64,000 nt of DNA from Diphasiastrum complanatum. Taxonomy: Eukaryota; Streptophyta; Lycopodiopsida; Lycopodiales; Lycopodiaceae. This document shows, piece after piece, positions 33,037 through 46,347 of this stretch (position 1 is its first letter; each line of letters opens with the position of its first letter). The notes beneath the pieces are model-generated. The model was not told the origin of the DNA and did no database searches. It was given only the letters and a program-made list of their open reading frames with translations. A program made the position numbers and the translations under genes. Where the stretch lies: contig CM055112.1 of the NCBI GenBank assembly GCA_029204225.1, positions 27,797,063-27,861,062 on the forward strand, written 5' to 3'.

Positions 33037-36000
33037 TCACTCAAGCTCCCGCAAGAAATCTTGATTATCAACAAAAACCTGCAAAGAAAGCCCATGATGA
33101 GATATTAGATTACAAACCATAAAAATTACTATAAATGTACTTGATCAACAAATCCTGGTTAATCCATCAGGGGATTAAGCCAATACAATCTTACGCATTT
33201 GCCAAACACGTTTGTTGATGGTTCAATGTGAAAACAAGTATAAATTTCTGAGTCAAATTTATGTATAAAACTGGTAAATGCATGAAAAATTTCAAGTTTG
33301 TGTAGCCTAGGCCCTGTATACTTATTAATCACTATTAGTTGTGAAGTTGTATAGTTGATTAATTGATCATTTCATTGCATGTGGAAACCCTAATGGTTAA
33401 GACTTTTCATTATGTAAAAACCCTAAATCATAAAATCAGAGTGGAGGCAGTAATATGGTAAATGGAACACTTTTGCATAGACTATTGCATTTCTCGAAAA
33501 TCGACTCCAGAGTAACCAATTGATGGATTGTACAACCTTTGTGCCATGTGTTCAACCTACGTGGCTTGCCATGTGGCAGCCTACGACAAGCTTGGCAGAT
33601 AGCAGGGATATGACATGCATATGTGGCCTGCTACACAAAGCCTATGGTAGGCTTATGTGGCTTGCCGCATGGCAAACCCCAAGCCTACATGGTTTGCCAT
33701 GTGGCAGGCCTACATGACAGGCCACAATGAGATGACCTCCGGCCACATTCGATCTCTAATTTTTGAGGGAGAGTTGTTTACTTAAGGGGGCTCTTTATTT
33801 GAGTTCACTTTTAGCCACAACATGATTTTTCTTAGCCACTTTTCAACCATTGACAGATTTTTCTTTACAACCCAAGCTGCCACCTTTTCATTTCCATCCA
33901 TGATTTTCTGCATTTCCTGCTTCCCCTTTTTGTACCATCCTATCATTTACAATCAGTTACACCTTAAAAGAGTTGGCAGTAATTCCGCAAGGATTTCTAC
34001 ATGTTTTCAGCTCAGATTCTATTGCACGTATTCTTACGACATTCTCCTGTCGAAAGTGAGCATGGCATTCAACCCAATTCTTGCTCTGTAAAAATGGACA
34101 TGGTAGAACAAGATTTTAGCTCCATGTTTTAAGCTATATGAGAATTATTTAAATCAATCAATTTGAGAGCTCTTAAGAGGAATCAACCATATGAAAGAGA
34201 AGGAGAGAAAGAGACTCTCATCCATGGAGCATATCACATAACCCCTAAAACTCTACTGTGAAATCCATGCAGGTAAAAGCATGACTATATTTTTGAAGGT
34301 ACAACTTGGCAAGCTGACTAGACTTTGCTGACTGGGAATAATGTGAACATCATACCGTTTTCCAACCATCTGGATCCAAGCAAGCTGTAATTTTAGTATT
34401 AATTCCTGGCAAAGGGCCAGGCTCTCGAGTTATTTTCCCACCCGATATGCGAATTGCCTCAGCAGTCTTATAAACATCATCAGTACTTATAGCAATCTGT
34501 GCACAAATAATGTTTCAGAAGAAGAAAATATACAAACTTGACACCACAAACACCAACTAAATTTTAAGTCTCAATGTTTAAAAATTCCAGAAATGAGTTC
34601 AAAGCTTTCCAAAGATCACAAATCCAGTCCCAAACCGACCCAATTGATAAATGGCAAACAGATCACAAGATCACTAACCACTCTTTCTGTTTTCATAGCC
34701 AGGAAAAAATCAGCAGGAAAGTAAGAAGAGTCCAAGACAACAGAACATCCATGATCGAGTGAACAAAAAAAGCTTATATAGAAGAATGTAGCTTGGATGA
34801 AAACCCAAATGAAATTCTATCACATATATCAACACAAACATCTCTTTCTGCTGGTTAACCAGAATGTTTGGATGCATTGCACAGTGCATGACAAATTCAC
34901 ACGCAAGATTTAGTCCATCCTTTGAGACGCAAAAAGTGTGGCAGCTTAATTGATTTTTAATTTCAGCATACATAAACTAATTGGATCAAGCTTTAAAAAA
35001 CATGATGGATAGAGAAATATTGATGGAGATGACAAGCTCTTACTAGCTTCCACAACCAGAATGGAAGAACTCACATGAGTAAAGGAGAAAGCACACAAGA
35101 AGCTCAGACTTTAATGAAATGGATAGCAAAGTACAAGAGAAAATACAATACAAGACTGTCTCCATACTAGCTGGAATCTCTCACAGCATGTAGGCCCTCA
35201 GGACATTAATCACTGATCCAAAACTAGTAGCTCGAGTTTGGGGGTACAAGTTATTTTCACTTTATCAAGCTCCCATACAAAAGTACATTCAAATACAGCA
35301 TAGATTTGTTTTGACATTGTTTTGATTTTAGCTTCTAGACTATGTAAAAAAAAAGCTTATTTTTGGCTAGAAATGGATTGCAAGAGCTATGTCATAGCAA
35401 AATCAGAACTGTAAAAGGCTGGTTCAGGTGGATTTAAGGTTTAGAAGATCAGTGGGTGCTTGCATGAGGGAACTATGTGTCCAAACATGTGGAAAAACCC
35501 GAAAATAAAAAAAGAATATTGTTTAAAGGTTTTTTCATGTTTTCAAAGGACAGAATAGGTTGATTGCTTGTAAATTTTGCATGCGTGTTCTTCAACATCA
35601 TCTGAAGCTGTCTTTTTAGTATGAGCAGAAGGAACGAGCTGTAGAGGCCATGCAAGGCCGAAAACGCGCTGAAAAGTTGATGATTTTCATGGTTTTTTGG
35701 TGATTTGATTCTTCAGAACTATAAAGGGATCGTGGACAAAACTGAAATTTAATTTTTGGTTACGAGTGGCTATTTAGTAAATCGCCAGACAATTGATTTT
35801 AAGAAGCATGCTCTCACTTTCAAGGAGGGTGATAAAGTGGCTACATTTTTTGGAAGTAATTTTATTCATCCGTCAAATATGATTTCTAATGTTAATATAA
35901 TGGAGGCATTTGATGATTCATAGTATGAAGTTTTCTCTATGTTGGAAAAACCTATTTTGGAATTTTCTAAAATTTATATAAATGTAGATCATGAACAAAC

Positions 36001-38770
36001 AATGAAATATCATATCAGAAGTGAATTTCATGATGTCTTTCCAAATGAACTACCTCTTGGTTTAGCACTATCTCTAGACAACCTTATAGGTTTCTTCAAA
36101 AGGAGGAGATCGAAATTACAAATCAAATAGAAAACTATTTGAGGATGGGACATATCCAACCCAATCACCATGGAGCGCCCCTGTTCTTTTAAAAGCGAAG
36201 AAGGATGGAGGTTTTTGGATGTGTTGATTACAAGGGATGCAATAAAGTAACTATTAAAAATAAATATCCTTTACCTAGGATGGATGACCTGATAGATTGC
36301 TTAGGTGAGGACAAATACTTGACTAATATTGATCTTAGAATAGGGTACCATCAAATAAGAATTAAGTTGGAATATGTGTAGAAAACTGGATTTCATACAA
36401 GATTTGGTCATTACGAGTTCTTAGTTTGAAATTTGGGTTAACAAAAACGCTCCAACAACGTTACAACGAATGATGAATGATTTATTTCGTCCATATTTGG
36501 GGTAGTGTTTTTTGATGATATTCTTGTATACAATAGAACCTTCAAGGAACATGTAGAACATATCAAAACTGCCTTGATGAAACTCCTTTAGGAGTTACTC
36601 TACACTAAAGAATCAAATGTGAATTCTTTGAGCATGAGTTGGTTTACCTAGATCATAAGACAATTGCTCATGGGATCAAAATTGACGAGATAAAATCAAG
36701 GTGGTTGTTGATGGGCCAATTCTGAAAACTATTAGACAAGTCAAATCATTTCTCGGATTTACAGTTTTCTATTGAAAATTTATTGCCAAGGTTGTAGCTC
36801 CACTCACTAATCTGACAAAAGGTGTTGTGAACAAAAGGAAAAAGAGGAATCAACCTAGTTGGAACAAGGAACAAGCCCTGATTGTTTCATCTCCCGTATT
36901 ATAGATTGCAGTTCCACCTTATGTCATTAGAATTGACACAGGTGATACTGCAACTGGAGCAGAAGAGGTGGAGGTGGTGGTGCATCTGTCTTCTTGTTGC
37001 TTTCTCTTATTCCTTTTGGCAGCCATGGACACTACCATTTGGTTTGTGAAGAGACAGCAACTTGTATCTACCTTCCTTGAGTTTCTTTTGATCTTTATCA
37101 TATCACTCTTTCTTAATTCACCTCTCTTGCTTTTGTAAATGGATCCTAATCCTACCACACAGCCTACCTAAGAGGCCTTTAGTCGAACATCTGTTCTAGA
37201 TGTAAGCTGTAGTGGAAACAACTTCAGCCCAGAAGTGCTTAGGTAGTGATGCGTGAGCAAGCATGCACTTGGCTAATTCGTCTAAGGTACGGTTCTAATG
37301 TTCTGAAGAGGTTGAATGCCTTTGATTTATGCTTGATGAATATACAGTTGTTATTCTAGAATATTCATCAATAAAGGTAATGAAAAATCTGGTACCTTTC
37401 AATAAAAAAGTTAAAAATTGGGCCACATATGTCTGTATGTACAATGTCTAACAAATCTTTAGCTAGCCGGCTGTCCGATAATGCAATCCTGGCAGACAAG
37501 GAGTTCGACTTTCCTATCTGGATGGTCGAGATCAAGTACGATAGCATGATTTAAATGACCAAGTCTATAATGCCAAAGTAATCCTTTATTGATGTGAACA
37601 GAAGTATTCAGAGCTTGATTAGTAGCAGAATAAAAGTGAATCTATACAAAGTATCAGATAACTTAAAGAAGCTTTGAGACCATGTTGGGAAAATTTGAGT
37701 GGAATGAATCCCTTGGTGCATGTGCTACGCTATCGAATCGAATTAGGATGGTGAGTCAAATGACTCGATGATTCTACTTGATTTTGACTTCAAAGTCATC
37801 TGAATCGATAGGGTCGATTACGTAGACAAACACAAAGTAATGACTGTTAGTTGAGCAGTTCAGACATATATGTAAGAGAGCAACATCAGACAATCACAAG
37901 AAATGACAAGCACAAGACAATTGCGGTAGTACCGCGTGCTTGAAACTAGCTCGTAGTTCTATAACAGCTTCGATGATTCGAAGATCAGTTGATAGCTTAT
38001 TTTGACTCTCAGTTTAAATCTAATTGATGTAGTGACATCTACACTGTACTTGCTGCTTAATTACAATGATTATCAAATTCCGAATGTTCGCTGATGGATT
38101 GATCATCTAGTGCTTGATATGTATATTGACTATTTGATTATTATAGACATATATACAAATGCATAAAGACGTTGAGCTTATGTTGTCTGAGATTTACCTG
38201 GATCATGGCTGTCGCTATTTAGACAGGTGGTGATCGTGGCTCCTGTCATTGTCAAAACAGTTGCACAATGCAGTAACTAGCTAGTATAGGTGACTAGCTT
38301 ATTTAGAGTGGTACCACGTCAGCAAGGTAGTCGACAGTTTGTCGATTAGAGTCAAAGTCGCATAGGTTGGAGTTGAGGTTGGCAAAGGTTCGAAGGTTCA
38401 AATGTCCGATTTGATAATTGTTTGAATCGAACATTCAAGCATTCGTCGATAGTCGACACTCAATACTCCTTTAATAGTTCAACCTTCCTCAATAGTTTGA
38501 CTGTCGTGTAGGTACCTATCTTCGATTCTCATGTATTTTTGCAGACTGTAATTAATAACCTTGTGAGGACCCAATCACACATTTAATGACATGTGGAGCT
38601 ATTGCATGGTTTAGGACAATTATTGGCATGATGTACAACATCAATAGTAATGACTTACATGCATAGGAATGCAGTAGGCTTGCATGGGCACATGCACAGG
38701 CACTACATGGTCTATGTATGCCTATAGAAACTTGCCCTAATACCATTTTCTATTGTGTGATTGATTGTGA

Positions 38771-38809
<39 letters not shown>

Positions 38810-41800
38810 ATCAACATCCTAGCCTGTGGCTTGGGGTGAGGCTATGGGAGATTGATCGATAGCTTCTTCTTGGTCGGGCGGTTTGGCTTCACAATTATTC
38901 CTTTGTCTATCTTGTAAGCAGGATCTTGAGGTGCTTCTCCTTACACTTGGTCTCCTCTGCCTTGCTTAGTTTGATCATTGATGATGAAACTCTCTTAGTT
39001 TGATCACTTTGACGAAAGATCCTCCTGCCCAGGGTCTGAACCACTTTCGTCGACAAACTATCAAGAAAGTTTCCTACAGCATATGCAACCAATCTTGGCA
39101 TACAATTTGTGGGAAGATCTTGTGTTCTAAGCCCTTTAGAGTAATACAAATTGTCTCCTACAAAACCTTGCTATTAGAGAGTGCATCATCCTAGAAGCTC
39201 ACGATGTGCTCTTGGGCACAACTGAACCAGAGCTTCTAAAAATGTCAAGATATTCATTTGAACAAATGTCCTAACACTTATAAACCAAAAGGGCATGTCG
39301 TACCAGAGATACCATGACTGGAATCAAGCCTTCGACTTGCAGCTCATAAAAACCTCACTCTTTGCAGCTATTGCAATCATTACGCACAAGGAGGTGCTTG
39401 TAGGGCTCTACAAATTAATCACTAAAATATGATAAAAGATGCATAAAAACAATGTGACTTTTCATTGAAAGAAAAGACAATTAACAAGCATTTTTTTTGC
39501 TTTACAGCAAAAACCTTCAAACAGCTGTAAATCTCGTAAACCAGAAACCAAACTTTCACCTTACCTGCGCATAGCCCTTTCCTTTTTCATACTCTGACAC
39601 ACCATAATTGTATGTGAGCTCCAAGACTGTCGTCTTATCTTCCGAACCGTAACCAATTATGGCAATTGTGTACTGCAAAAATGATGGAAAAGGATATATA
39701 CAATAGACACTAGATAAATGCTCATACTTTACATGTTAGCCTTTAACCTGATGCTGCTCCTAGAGACATCCGAAATAATGGATAATTCTAGCTGACTCAT
39801 GATATCACCAACTAAACAAGTGAGATACTGCTGTTTTCTAAAAACTGGAACTTCAAATTACCTTGTGCTCAGGGTTGTCACGTTTACGAAGCAGCTTCAT
39901 GCCAAAAGCCTTGACAACAATCATGAGGTCAGTCATCTTCAAATTACCACATGCTGAGAAGCAATCAAGAGGTGTTTAACACCATTGCCTAGTTCCCTAT
40001 AGGCTATCGACACATCAACCAGATTACTTGTATATAAAACTCTGAACTTAGTGAACTCACTTTCTCATAAAAGTTAATGGAACGATCTAAATCTCCAACC
40101 CGAAGCATCACTTGGCACAGAGGCTCAGTTGTAGGATCCCTCTGAATCAGCTCAAACTTATAACCGTCAGGATCCTCTACAAATGCATTTACAGAGCTTC
40201 CTCCTTCAAGTGGACCTGGTTCACGAGTGACCTTTCCACCCTTTGCCTTGGTAAGCTCTACTGTCTTATAAACCTGAATGATCAATAGCAGGTCAGATAA
40301 TGACATTCTGAACGCTATTCTCAAGCAGGAAGGGAAGTATGACTATATCACTTATAAGAACATCTTGGCAGTTGCAACTTCCCAATTCTTGACCAGGTAA
40401 TATGTCGAGCAATCCTACAACAGAGAACTACATATCCTCGCATGCAACAGATTATGTAAGGTTTTGTATTGATTTAAACTCCTAAGACTAATAAACATAT
40501 TCAGCTGACCTTACGATACCACATGGAATCTTCAAATATACTTTGCAGAAATAGTTTAAAAGTAGAAAAGGAACAAAGATAATAAAAGCTAGCAAGCTGA
40601 AATGTATTAGCATGCTGATTCAGTAAAAATTGTTTGCCTTCAACCTGAAATAAATGAAAAGTTTGTTACACAAGAACATATCATATACTGACAAACTTAC
40701 ATCTTCAACTGCAATGCCGAAGTGTCCAAAGCCGGTCCCCAAGTCATACTTATCCACTCCATAATCTGCTAGTTCTAAAGCGAGTGAGAATTTTCCACAT
40801 GCATCCCTAACTTATATCTGTCCACCTATAATCTGATCATCCTTACCATAGAGACGTTTAAATAAATGGGAATTTCAGAACATCAGTAAACCCCATTCCA
40901 AAACAATAATGATCTCAAACTTGGATATAAACATTTGAGAAATGTAGTCCAGCTCAATGTCATTGTGCAACTTACTATAGGTCAGTTCAACAACAAAGTG
41001 AGTCTCCTCTGGACCATAACCAAGAAAAGCATTAGTATATCTCTCTTCTGGAAGGTCCCTTTTTCTCAGAAGTTTCATCCCCAAACATTCTGTGTAAAAT
41101 CTGCACTAGCCATAACCAAGAATGGCATTAGTATATCTCTCTTCTGGAAGGTCCTCCTTTCTCAGAAGTTTCATCCCCCAACATTTTGTATAAAATCTGC
41201 AATAGCCAGGATAAAGATCACTTCCTCTAAACAAAAATAAACATCTCACAAGAAACACCTATAGCTATGATAGTACTCTTAGATGTTGACCAGGCCCTAG
41301 ACAACAAAATATGCAATACCAATTTTCAAGTGGAAAGACCTCACCTAAGCCCATCAGAAGAGGAACTATTAGCCTTGAATCTCAACCTTTGAAAACAAGA
41401 TATAGAAATAGAACACGATTTGATGACACCAAACTGAAAATAAGTTCCAATTAGCAAAGCAATCATACTTGATTGTCTTGTCCAAATCACCAACACGATA
41501 CACAACGTGAAGCATGCGACGTTCATCCTTCTGGGCCCACTCCCAGAGGCTATCTTTACTAAGAGCGCCAGCAGCCCGTGTCGTTGCCATGTTGTTGCAG
41601 ACTCTGTACTGATAAGCTCCGCCAAGTATAGAAAATCTTCCTGGTAAATGACCTGCAATTCAAAACAGTTACTTATATCTTGAACTTACAGTTTGAAGAT
41701 TCATCCTTCCAAAAACATGTAGAAATTCTAAAAGCAGGCCTCTAGTACAGATGCAGCATGCATTATTATGACTCCACAAAAAAGGAAGATCTCTTCTAGC

Positions 41801-43477
41801 AATAATGTTCTCCTATTTGGTGAAACAGAAAAGCTACATACAGTAATATCAGACCCGCTAATTGGTGCTTTCTTTTGTTACTGTGTTGAAGTAGGCTTCC
41901 ATCATATCTAAAGGAGAATCTTAATCTGCAAAGATAAAGACCCCGTGAAATGCAGAGATTTCAAAAATGATTCTACAAGAAACGTTCTGTGTGTTTAGGG
42001 GAAATCAGAACAATACAATCACTTGTGTTTTGACCTACATTGCCTTATTGCATGACTAAAACTTAAGAACAGATTCACTCTCACAGTCTATACGGTGCAA
42101 TATTACAGATGCACAATGAGTTACTATACCAGTTTTAAAAGTTCCAATGTCTCATGTCTTAAAGGCAAGGAGGGAATGATATACATAGCAGACGGTACCC
42201 TGAAACTTTGGCTCATCACTTTGGCGAGTCAAGCAGCAGCTTCAAAACAGCACAGTAACTACTAACATCTCATCTTTGTAAACCCTGCTTGATGTTAAAA
42301 AAACATTTATCACCAGAGTAAAAAGAGTATAGATCACTAACAAATTATCTTCCTAACATTGTTCACATGTGCTCTGGTGAATTGCTTCGATATATTTCAG
42401 AAAGACAAGTATACTTTCTGCGACTTGGTGATCAAGTCAACAGTTAATAATAGCTGTTCAGGGATGCTCAAATATCCAATTGTTCAAATGCTGCTCCTCA
42501 ACAAAATAGCCAAAGTTCCTAGGTTCAAAAAAGTTCTACACAAAAATATTGCGCTGGAACAAGTCCAATTCCTGCAAAGCGTTTCAGCTATTCTTCATCA
42601 CTTCTACATGGATTTATAAAATAGTGTAAGGAAGGTCATCATGATCAGAGGCCCCACAAAGACGAACAAGCGGCTCTTCTTAAAATGATTGAAATTGAAA
42701 ATAGCAGCAACTAATTACTTTCCTTAAGCAGATAAAAGCTCTACTCACTAAAAGCAATTGGACTTTCGATATTTGAGAGTCTCGATTCAAATTGAACTAT
42801 AACATGACATGATTTTCTCAAAGGTTATGCGTGCCACATGTTTGAGCAGCTAAATGTCCCACTTAAATTGGATCCGCCGAAATTTAATAAACTCATAAAG
42901 ACAAAAGATAGTCTCAGTGCATCACAACTGGCTGAAATTTTGGTAGAAAAAACCAGGTTCTAATGAAGATTCTCCAAAAACCTTCTTCCAGGCCAGAAAA
43001 CAAAAATTACGATCAATAATAACACATGCGCAGCGTATTAGAATTGTCCGAACCAAAGCTGTGAAGCTATCCACGCAAATCTCAATAGAAAGGGCGCCAA
43101 TCAAAAACCACTAAAAGTGACATTTACTTGCGATCCAGCACATGTAACACACATATGTTTCAATAGAGAAAAAGAACCAAAACAAGTCAGTCGACAAATC
43201 GAACACGCCAGACTCTTCATCACAGACACAGCAAGCAATTTCTAACGAATTATATTTTCATTTCACTTGTTCAGGGTGTTTCAAGACTGGAAGATGAGAG
43301 CGTACATGGAGGAAGCAAAGGCGGGATTCGAAGAGGATTAGCAGAGAAGCAGCAAGCAACCAATCTTGTGTGCTGCAGCTGCTGCTGTTGCTGATGTCTT
43401 GCGAGGAAGGACACGGCACGATGCACCAGCATCGGCGATGGCGTGAAATGCAAAGCCATGCTCGCGAGAGTACGCAT
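33037..43477 (-). CDS. GLYI: Plastid-type lactoylglutathione lyase (glyoxalase I), nine coding exons
   Basis: Converts the hemithioacetal of methylglyoxal and glutathione to S-lactoylglutathione. Coding exons (minus): 43477-43306, 41652-41469, 41100-40976, 40765-40701, 40273-40061, 39909-39862, 39672-39565, 34496-34356, 33078-33037. All introns are GT..AG and phases fit, giving 365 aa, close to plant plastid GLYI. Residues 1-100 form a Ser/Arg/Gln-rich, acid-poor leader, likely a transit peptide. Domain 1 (about 103-225) carries the expected metal ligands: His106 ([10 protein letters not shown]), Glu157 (FVVELTY), His175 ([11 protein letters not shown]), Glu223 (GYKFELI). Domain 2 (from about 235; [19 protein letters not shown]) has Gln in place of both His, as expected for the degenerate half of plant two-domain GLYI. 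The start at 43477 is the first in-frame ATG; 43459 is an alternative. Intron 7 is 5.1 kb. No frame damage is seen, so the gene is probably functional. Symbol given at family level. Confidence 0.93.
33538..33735. repeat. Short GGCTTGCCATGTGGCA repeats in intron 8
   Basis: GTGGCTTGCC(A/G)(T/C)(A/G)TGGCA-like units occur at about 33550, 33657 and 33690 with intervening GGCC(T/A)AC blocks, some inverted (GCCACAT, ATGTGGC). They probably form local secondary structure. No protein. Confidence 0.6.
35760..36990 (+). pseudogene. Decayed Gypsy RT inside glyoxalase intron 7
   Basis: Antisense to the host gene. Gypsy RT landmarks appear in order across frame breaks: [12 protein letters not shown], the [16 protein letters not shown] block, [43 protein letters not shown] and [17 protein letters not shown] (the YxDD equivalent reads FFDD). 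A weak RNase H-like [11 protein letters not shown] lies near 36935. Several stops and frameshifts; long dead. No LTRs were recognised on either side. Confidence 0.8.
36991..37682 (-). pseudogene. Decayed Copia pre-integrase/integrase and PBS in intron 7
   Basis: Same strand as the host gene. From right to left: a degenerate PBS TGGTCTCAAAGC (37682-37671), the pre-integrase motif [14 protein letters not shown]-x-x-C-type residues (VCQDC), integrase [11 protein letters not shown] and an FITFID-like block, then [20 protein letters not shown]. Gag and protease are missing between PBS and pre-integrase, and the second catalytic Asp region is deleted. Multiple stops. Confidence 0.75.
37683..38816 (-). 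mobile_element. Copia LTR, about 1.13 kb, in intron 7
   Basis: Starts TGTTGGGAAAATTTGAGTGG next to the degenerate PBS and ends ...CTACATCAACA, so it has TG..CA tips with TGTTG/CAACA inverted ends. A (CT)n run at 38773-38807 lies inside its far edge. 38817-39564 to the right, still in intron 7, shows no gene; a minus open frame at 38907-39149 has no recognisable domain. Confidence 0.65.
41101..41210 (-). repeat. 96-bp tandem duplication of the intron 2/exon 3 boundary
   Basis: Directly upstream of exon 3 lies a second copy of its acceptor (GGCTATTGCAG, exon-like start at 41196) and of its first 87 bp, ending where the genuine acceptor GGCTAGTGCAG begins. The copy encodes an exon-3-like peptide ([20 protein letters not shown]) with eight nucleotide differences. 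Read from the upstream acceptor the frame runs into a TAG contributed by the genuine acceptor sequence (GGC TAG TGC), so using it would truncate the protein. Confidence 0.85.
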
Positions 43478-44179
43478 TATTTACAAACGGCGATGCATCG
43501 CTCAGATTTTCTGCTGTTCTTGCTCGAGTGCAGCAGCATGAAGCTGCCCTTGCTCCTCCTCAGTCTCTATCCTTCTCCTCGTGTCTATCGTGGAAAGCAC
43601 CATTTTGCCACCTCTTTTCACGGGATAAACCCACCTCTAGGCCTCATTCCACCCTTTTGTGCCCTGAGAAAATGGTCCCATGCTGATTCTTGTGTGTCAT
43701 CCTTGTTAAGAAAGGATGCCATGAACTTGTCATTGTTTTGTCCCTCGAGTAAAGTCCAGGTGATTAGATCTACATCACTCGCATTTTAAGATGATTAGGA
43801 AATTTTGTTTTTTAATTTAAACTCACCCAACAGAGACTCAGCACCTTTGAGTGAATCAACATGCTAGTGTTATCTCAGCAAAGCTAAAAACGAGTTTCCA
43901 GTGACACCAATTGCTCACTTGGATTTGTCTTTTTGGGAAACTTCAATCATATGTTTTAATTGTTGAGCAACACTGGGTTTTGACTTTTGATGTGTCCCCC
44001 ATCTTAACGTGCAAGATGAATGTGGCGAAATTCCAAAGGCTCTATCAAAAGTTCAATAGTGAGAATCTCAAACATCATCAATGTTGTTATGAGAATTGGA
44101 GATACCCTTGTTTGCTCGTGTGTGCAAAACTTTGCTTGGCTTCGAGCCACCAAGGAGAGAGACAATGTGACATTAACTT

Positions 44180-44260
<81 letters not shown>

Positions 44261-44854
44261 TGGTTCTTTGCGTTAAAATGCTCCGCTACACTACGCACAC
44301 TTTTACTACAACACATGACGATCGTCACTTCGAAAATAAGGTCCTATACCCATACCATATTTGACCTTTCTTCTTTTTTTTTAAATCTCCCCTTTAAAAA
44401 AAAAAGTTACATGCTCTATGAAGTTTTTAAAGCTTAGTCGCAACTTATGGACAGAAGTAGTAGCTTCTCCCTCAAGTTACATTTGCTTTCTAAGAAGCTT
44501 CATGACCTACTACTATATATACAAGACAGTTTAGTCTACATTTTCTACACCAAACTATGGAGATTGTTCACCACAGCTCTTCTTGAGACAACGCCCTGAC
44601 AACCTTCTTTCTATCGCAATTTTCATACGGTAAGAGACTCATATCTACTTTACTTCTGCTATGAATGTTCTATATGTTGGATTAGTCTCCTTCTTACTAT
44701 TCGACTAATCGGTTTTAATCTTCATCCATTGTGTATCCAGTTCTGCGGTTTTTCCCGTGTCTTTACACAGTGTGCAGATTTACAAGTGTTTTTACACAGT
44801 TAGCAGAAACACACGGAGTTTGACAACAATGTCGTCTTTTTCGCATTTTTTGCC
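43478..44854. other. Upstream region of glyoxalase I, with (CT)n
   Basis: Presumed promoter and 5' UTR of the gene on the minus strand. A short upstream ATG (about 43502) opens a six-codon frame that ends before the main start. (CT)n at 44185-44257 is (GA)n relative to the gene. No TATA box was placed with confidence. Open frames on the plus strand are antisense or microsatellite artefacts. Confidence 0.4.
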
Positions 44855-45275
44855 TGTTAGGATTTGTGAGTAAATATGTAAAGTCACATTTTTCGCATTT
44901 TTTCAAAGTGCCTCAAATATTAAGGAAATGACTCTGGCAAATTGTGGGGCTACCCTAAATGAGATTTAAGGACACTGTCGAGTTTTTCGCACAAAGCCGA
45001 CACTGTCGCCTTTTTGCGACACAGTCGCCTGTGGTAGTTTTGGTTCATTTATGCAGAGTGACAGTTCTAGTTCATTTATGCAGATAGACTGTTTACGACC
45101 AATTTCCACCGCTTATCAGCAGTCAATGACAAGGAACCAGATGAATGCCAGCATATACCAGCCAAATGGCAATCACATTTGACGACCTAATTGCTTAGTA
45201 TATATAGTTGTTCATATTCATACATCTCATTATCAAAATTATCAAAGAAGAAGTTCAGCAAGCATTTGAATAGTT

Positions 45276-45309
<34 letters not shown>

Positions 45310-45906
45310 CCTATTAGCTTGAACACTCCTGAGCATTCTAGCTCACGTCTTAGAGTGGTTTTAGAGATTGCTATTGTGCTTACTGCTTATCAACATTGCG
45401 CTTAATTTAGACTTTCACTTTAGCTGCTCAGAAATAGCTTAGAGTACGCGACTTCAATCCGCAATATATTGTACTCATTTACTTCTGTTTCGCTTTCATA
45501 CTGAATCAATACTATCTTCTATTGTGTTCAGGTTCGTCTCAGAATGTATGCGTTTTTGTAGTTCTTCGCGACTAATTATTTGTCTAGTGATTCGTGGCAA
45601 ATTATTTGTCTAGCAATTCGCGACAAAATATTTGTCTGATAATTCAATGCTTAATGTTTGGCTACGAAATCACTGTAGTACCAATGATTTCAAAGTTAGT
45701 TATTGTAAGATCGAACATGATTTCTATCACTATTGTTTTGTTCAAAATTGATAGGCGTAGTCATGCATAGAGAAAGAGAAAGATACTTTATTCCGCTACG
45801 CACGATAATTTTTCTTTCTTGTCATTCGAATATTTTTCATTTGAGTTCGTTTCTTTTCGAGTTCGACCTATCTTTCACACATCTCTTTCCGACATGGTAT
45901 CAGAGC
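44855..45906 (+). mobile_element. Copia 5' LTR and tRNA-Met PBS
   Basis: TGGTATCAGAGC at 45895-45906 is a canonical PBS, and the preceding sequence ends CTTTCCGACA. The start at TGTTAGGATTTGTG (44855) is a guess from the TG..CA rule and could be further left. The presumed LTR contains TATATATAG near 45200, a (CT)n run at 45278-45306 and a triple AATTATTTGTCTAG.GATTCG-like repeat at 45570-45645. Confidence 0.6.
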
Positions 45907-46055
45907 GAAAGCTCTAATACTTGATATCTTTCGCGATATCAAATTGATATCATATTCTTCAGTTTCTTTCAATCTTTCAGTATCAGAGAATTGATTTCCT
46001 GTTTGTTGGCGTTACTACATCTTAGCGTCATCGATACAAGCATACTAAGTTCTAG

Positions 46056-46345
46056 ATGGATTCTCAAAGTAAAGCTGGTCTTATTGCAGACAAGCTGAAT
46101 GGATCCAATTATCATTTGTGGAAATTTAAGATGAAGACCTTGTTAATCGCGAACGAGTTCTGGGATGTTGTTACAGGTACAGAAGTAAAACCTGAAGACG
46201 ACACAAAAGACTCAAAGTGGAAATCGAAGAATGGTAAAGCTTTCGCGCTTATTATCCTCAATATATCATATACACAGATTGGACACATAGTTGAAGCTAA
46301 AACTTAAAAAGACATTTGGAAATTCTGAACTCACTATATGACGTG
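46056..46345 (+). pseudogene. Copia Gag N-terminus, truncated
   Basis: Starts with ATG 160 bp after the PBS: MDSQSKAGLIADKLNGSNYH, then LWKFKMKTLLIANEFWDVVT. This is the classic start of a plant Copia Gag, with NY.LWK...M. The frame reaches a stop after GHIVEAKT, slightly different in frame from the expected KDIW continuation, and is lost at about 46345, where a solo-LTR-like sequence begins. No pol follows. Confidence 0.8.
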
Positions 46346-46347
46346 AG

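Noticed and set aside
36935..36990. A P-loop-like or protease-like DTGDT motif as a host gene
   Set aside because: It sits in register after the Gypsy RT landmarks where the RNase H DASG motif belongs, so it is part of that relic.
41369..41658. Reading glyoxalase as two unrelated intronless frames
   Set aside because: Nine exons with matching phases and GT..AG borders reproduce a complete two-domain enzyme, so the short frames are exon pieces.
43370..43789. 139-codon plus-strand frame upstream of glyoxalase
   Set aside because: Antisense to coding exon 1 and its 5' region; no domain, and the minus-strand gene explains the openness.
43911..44364. Open frames ending in Leu-Ser repeats
   Set aside because: They run through (CT)n and lack any conserved domain.
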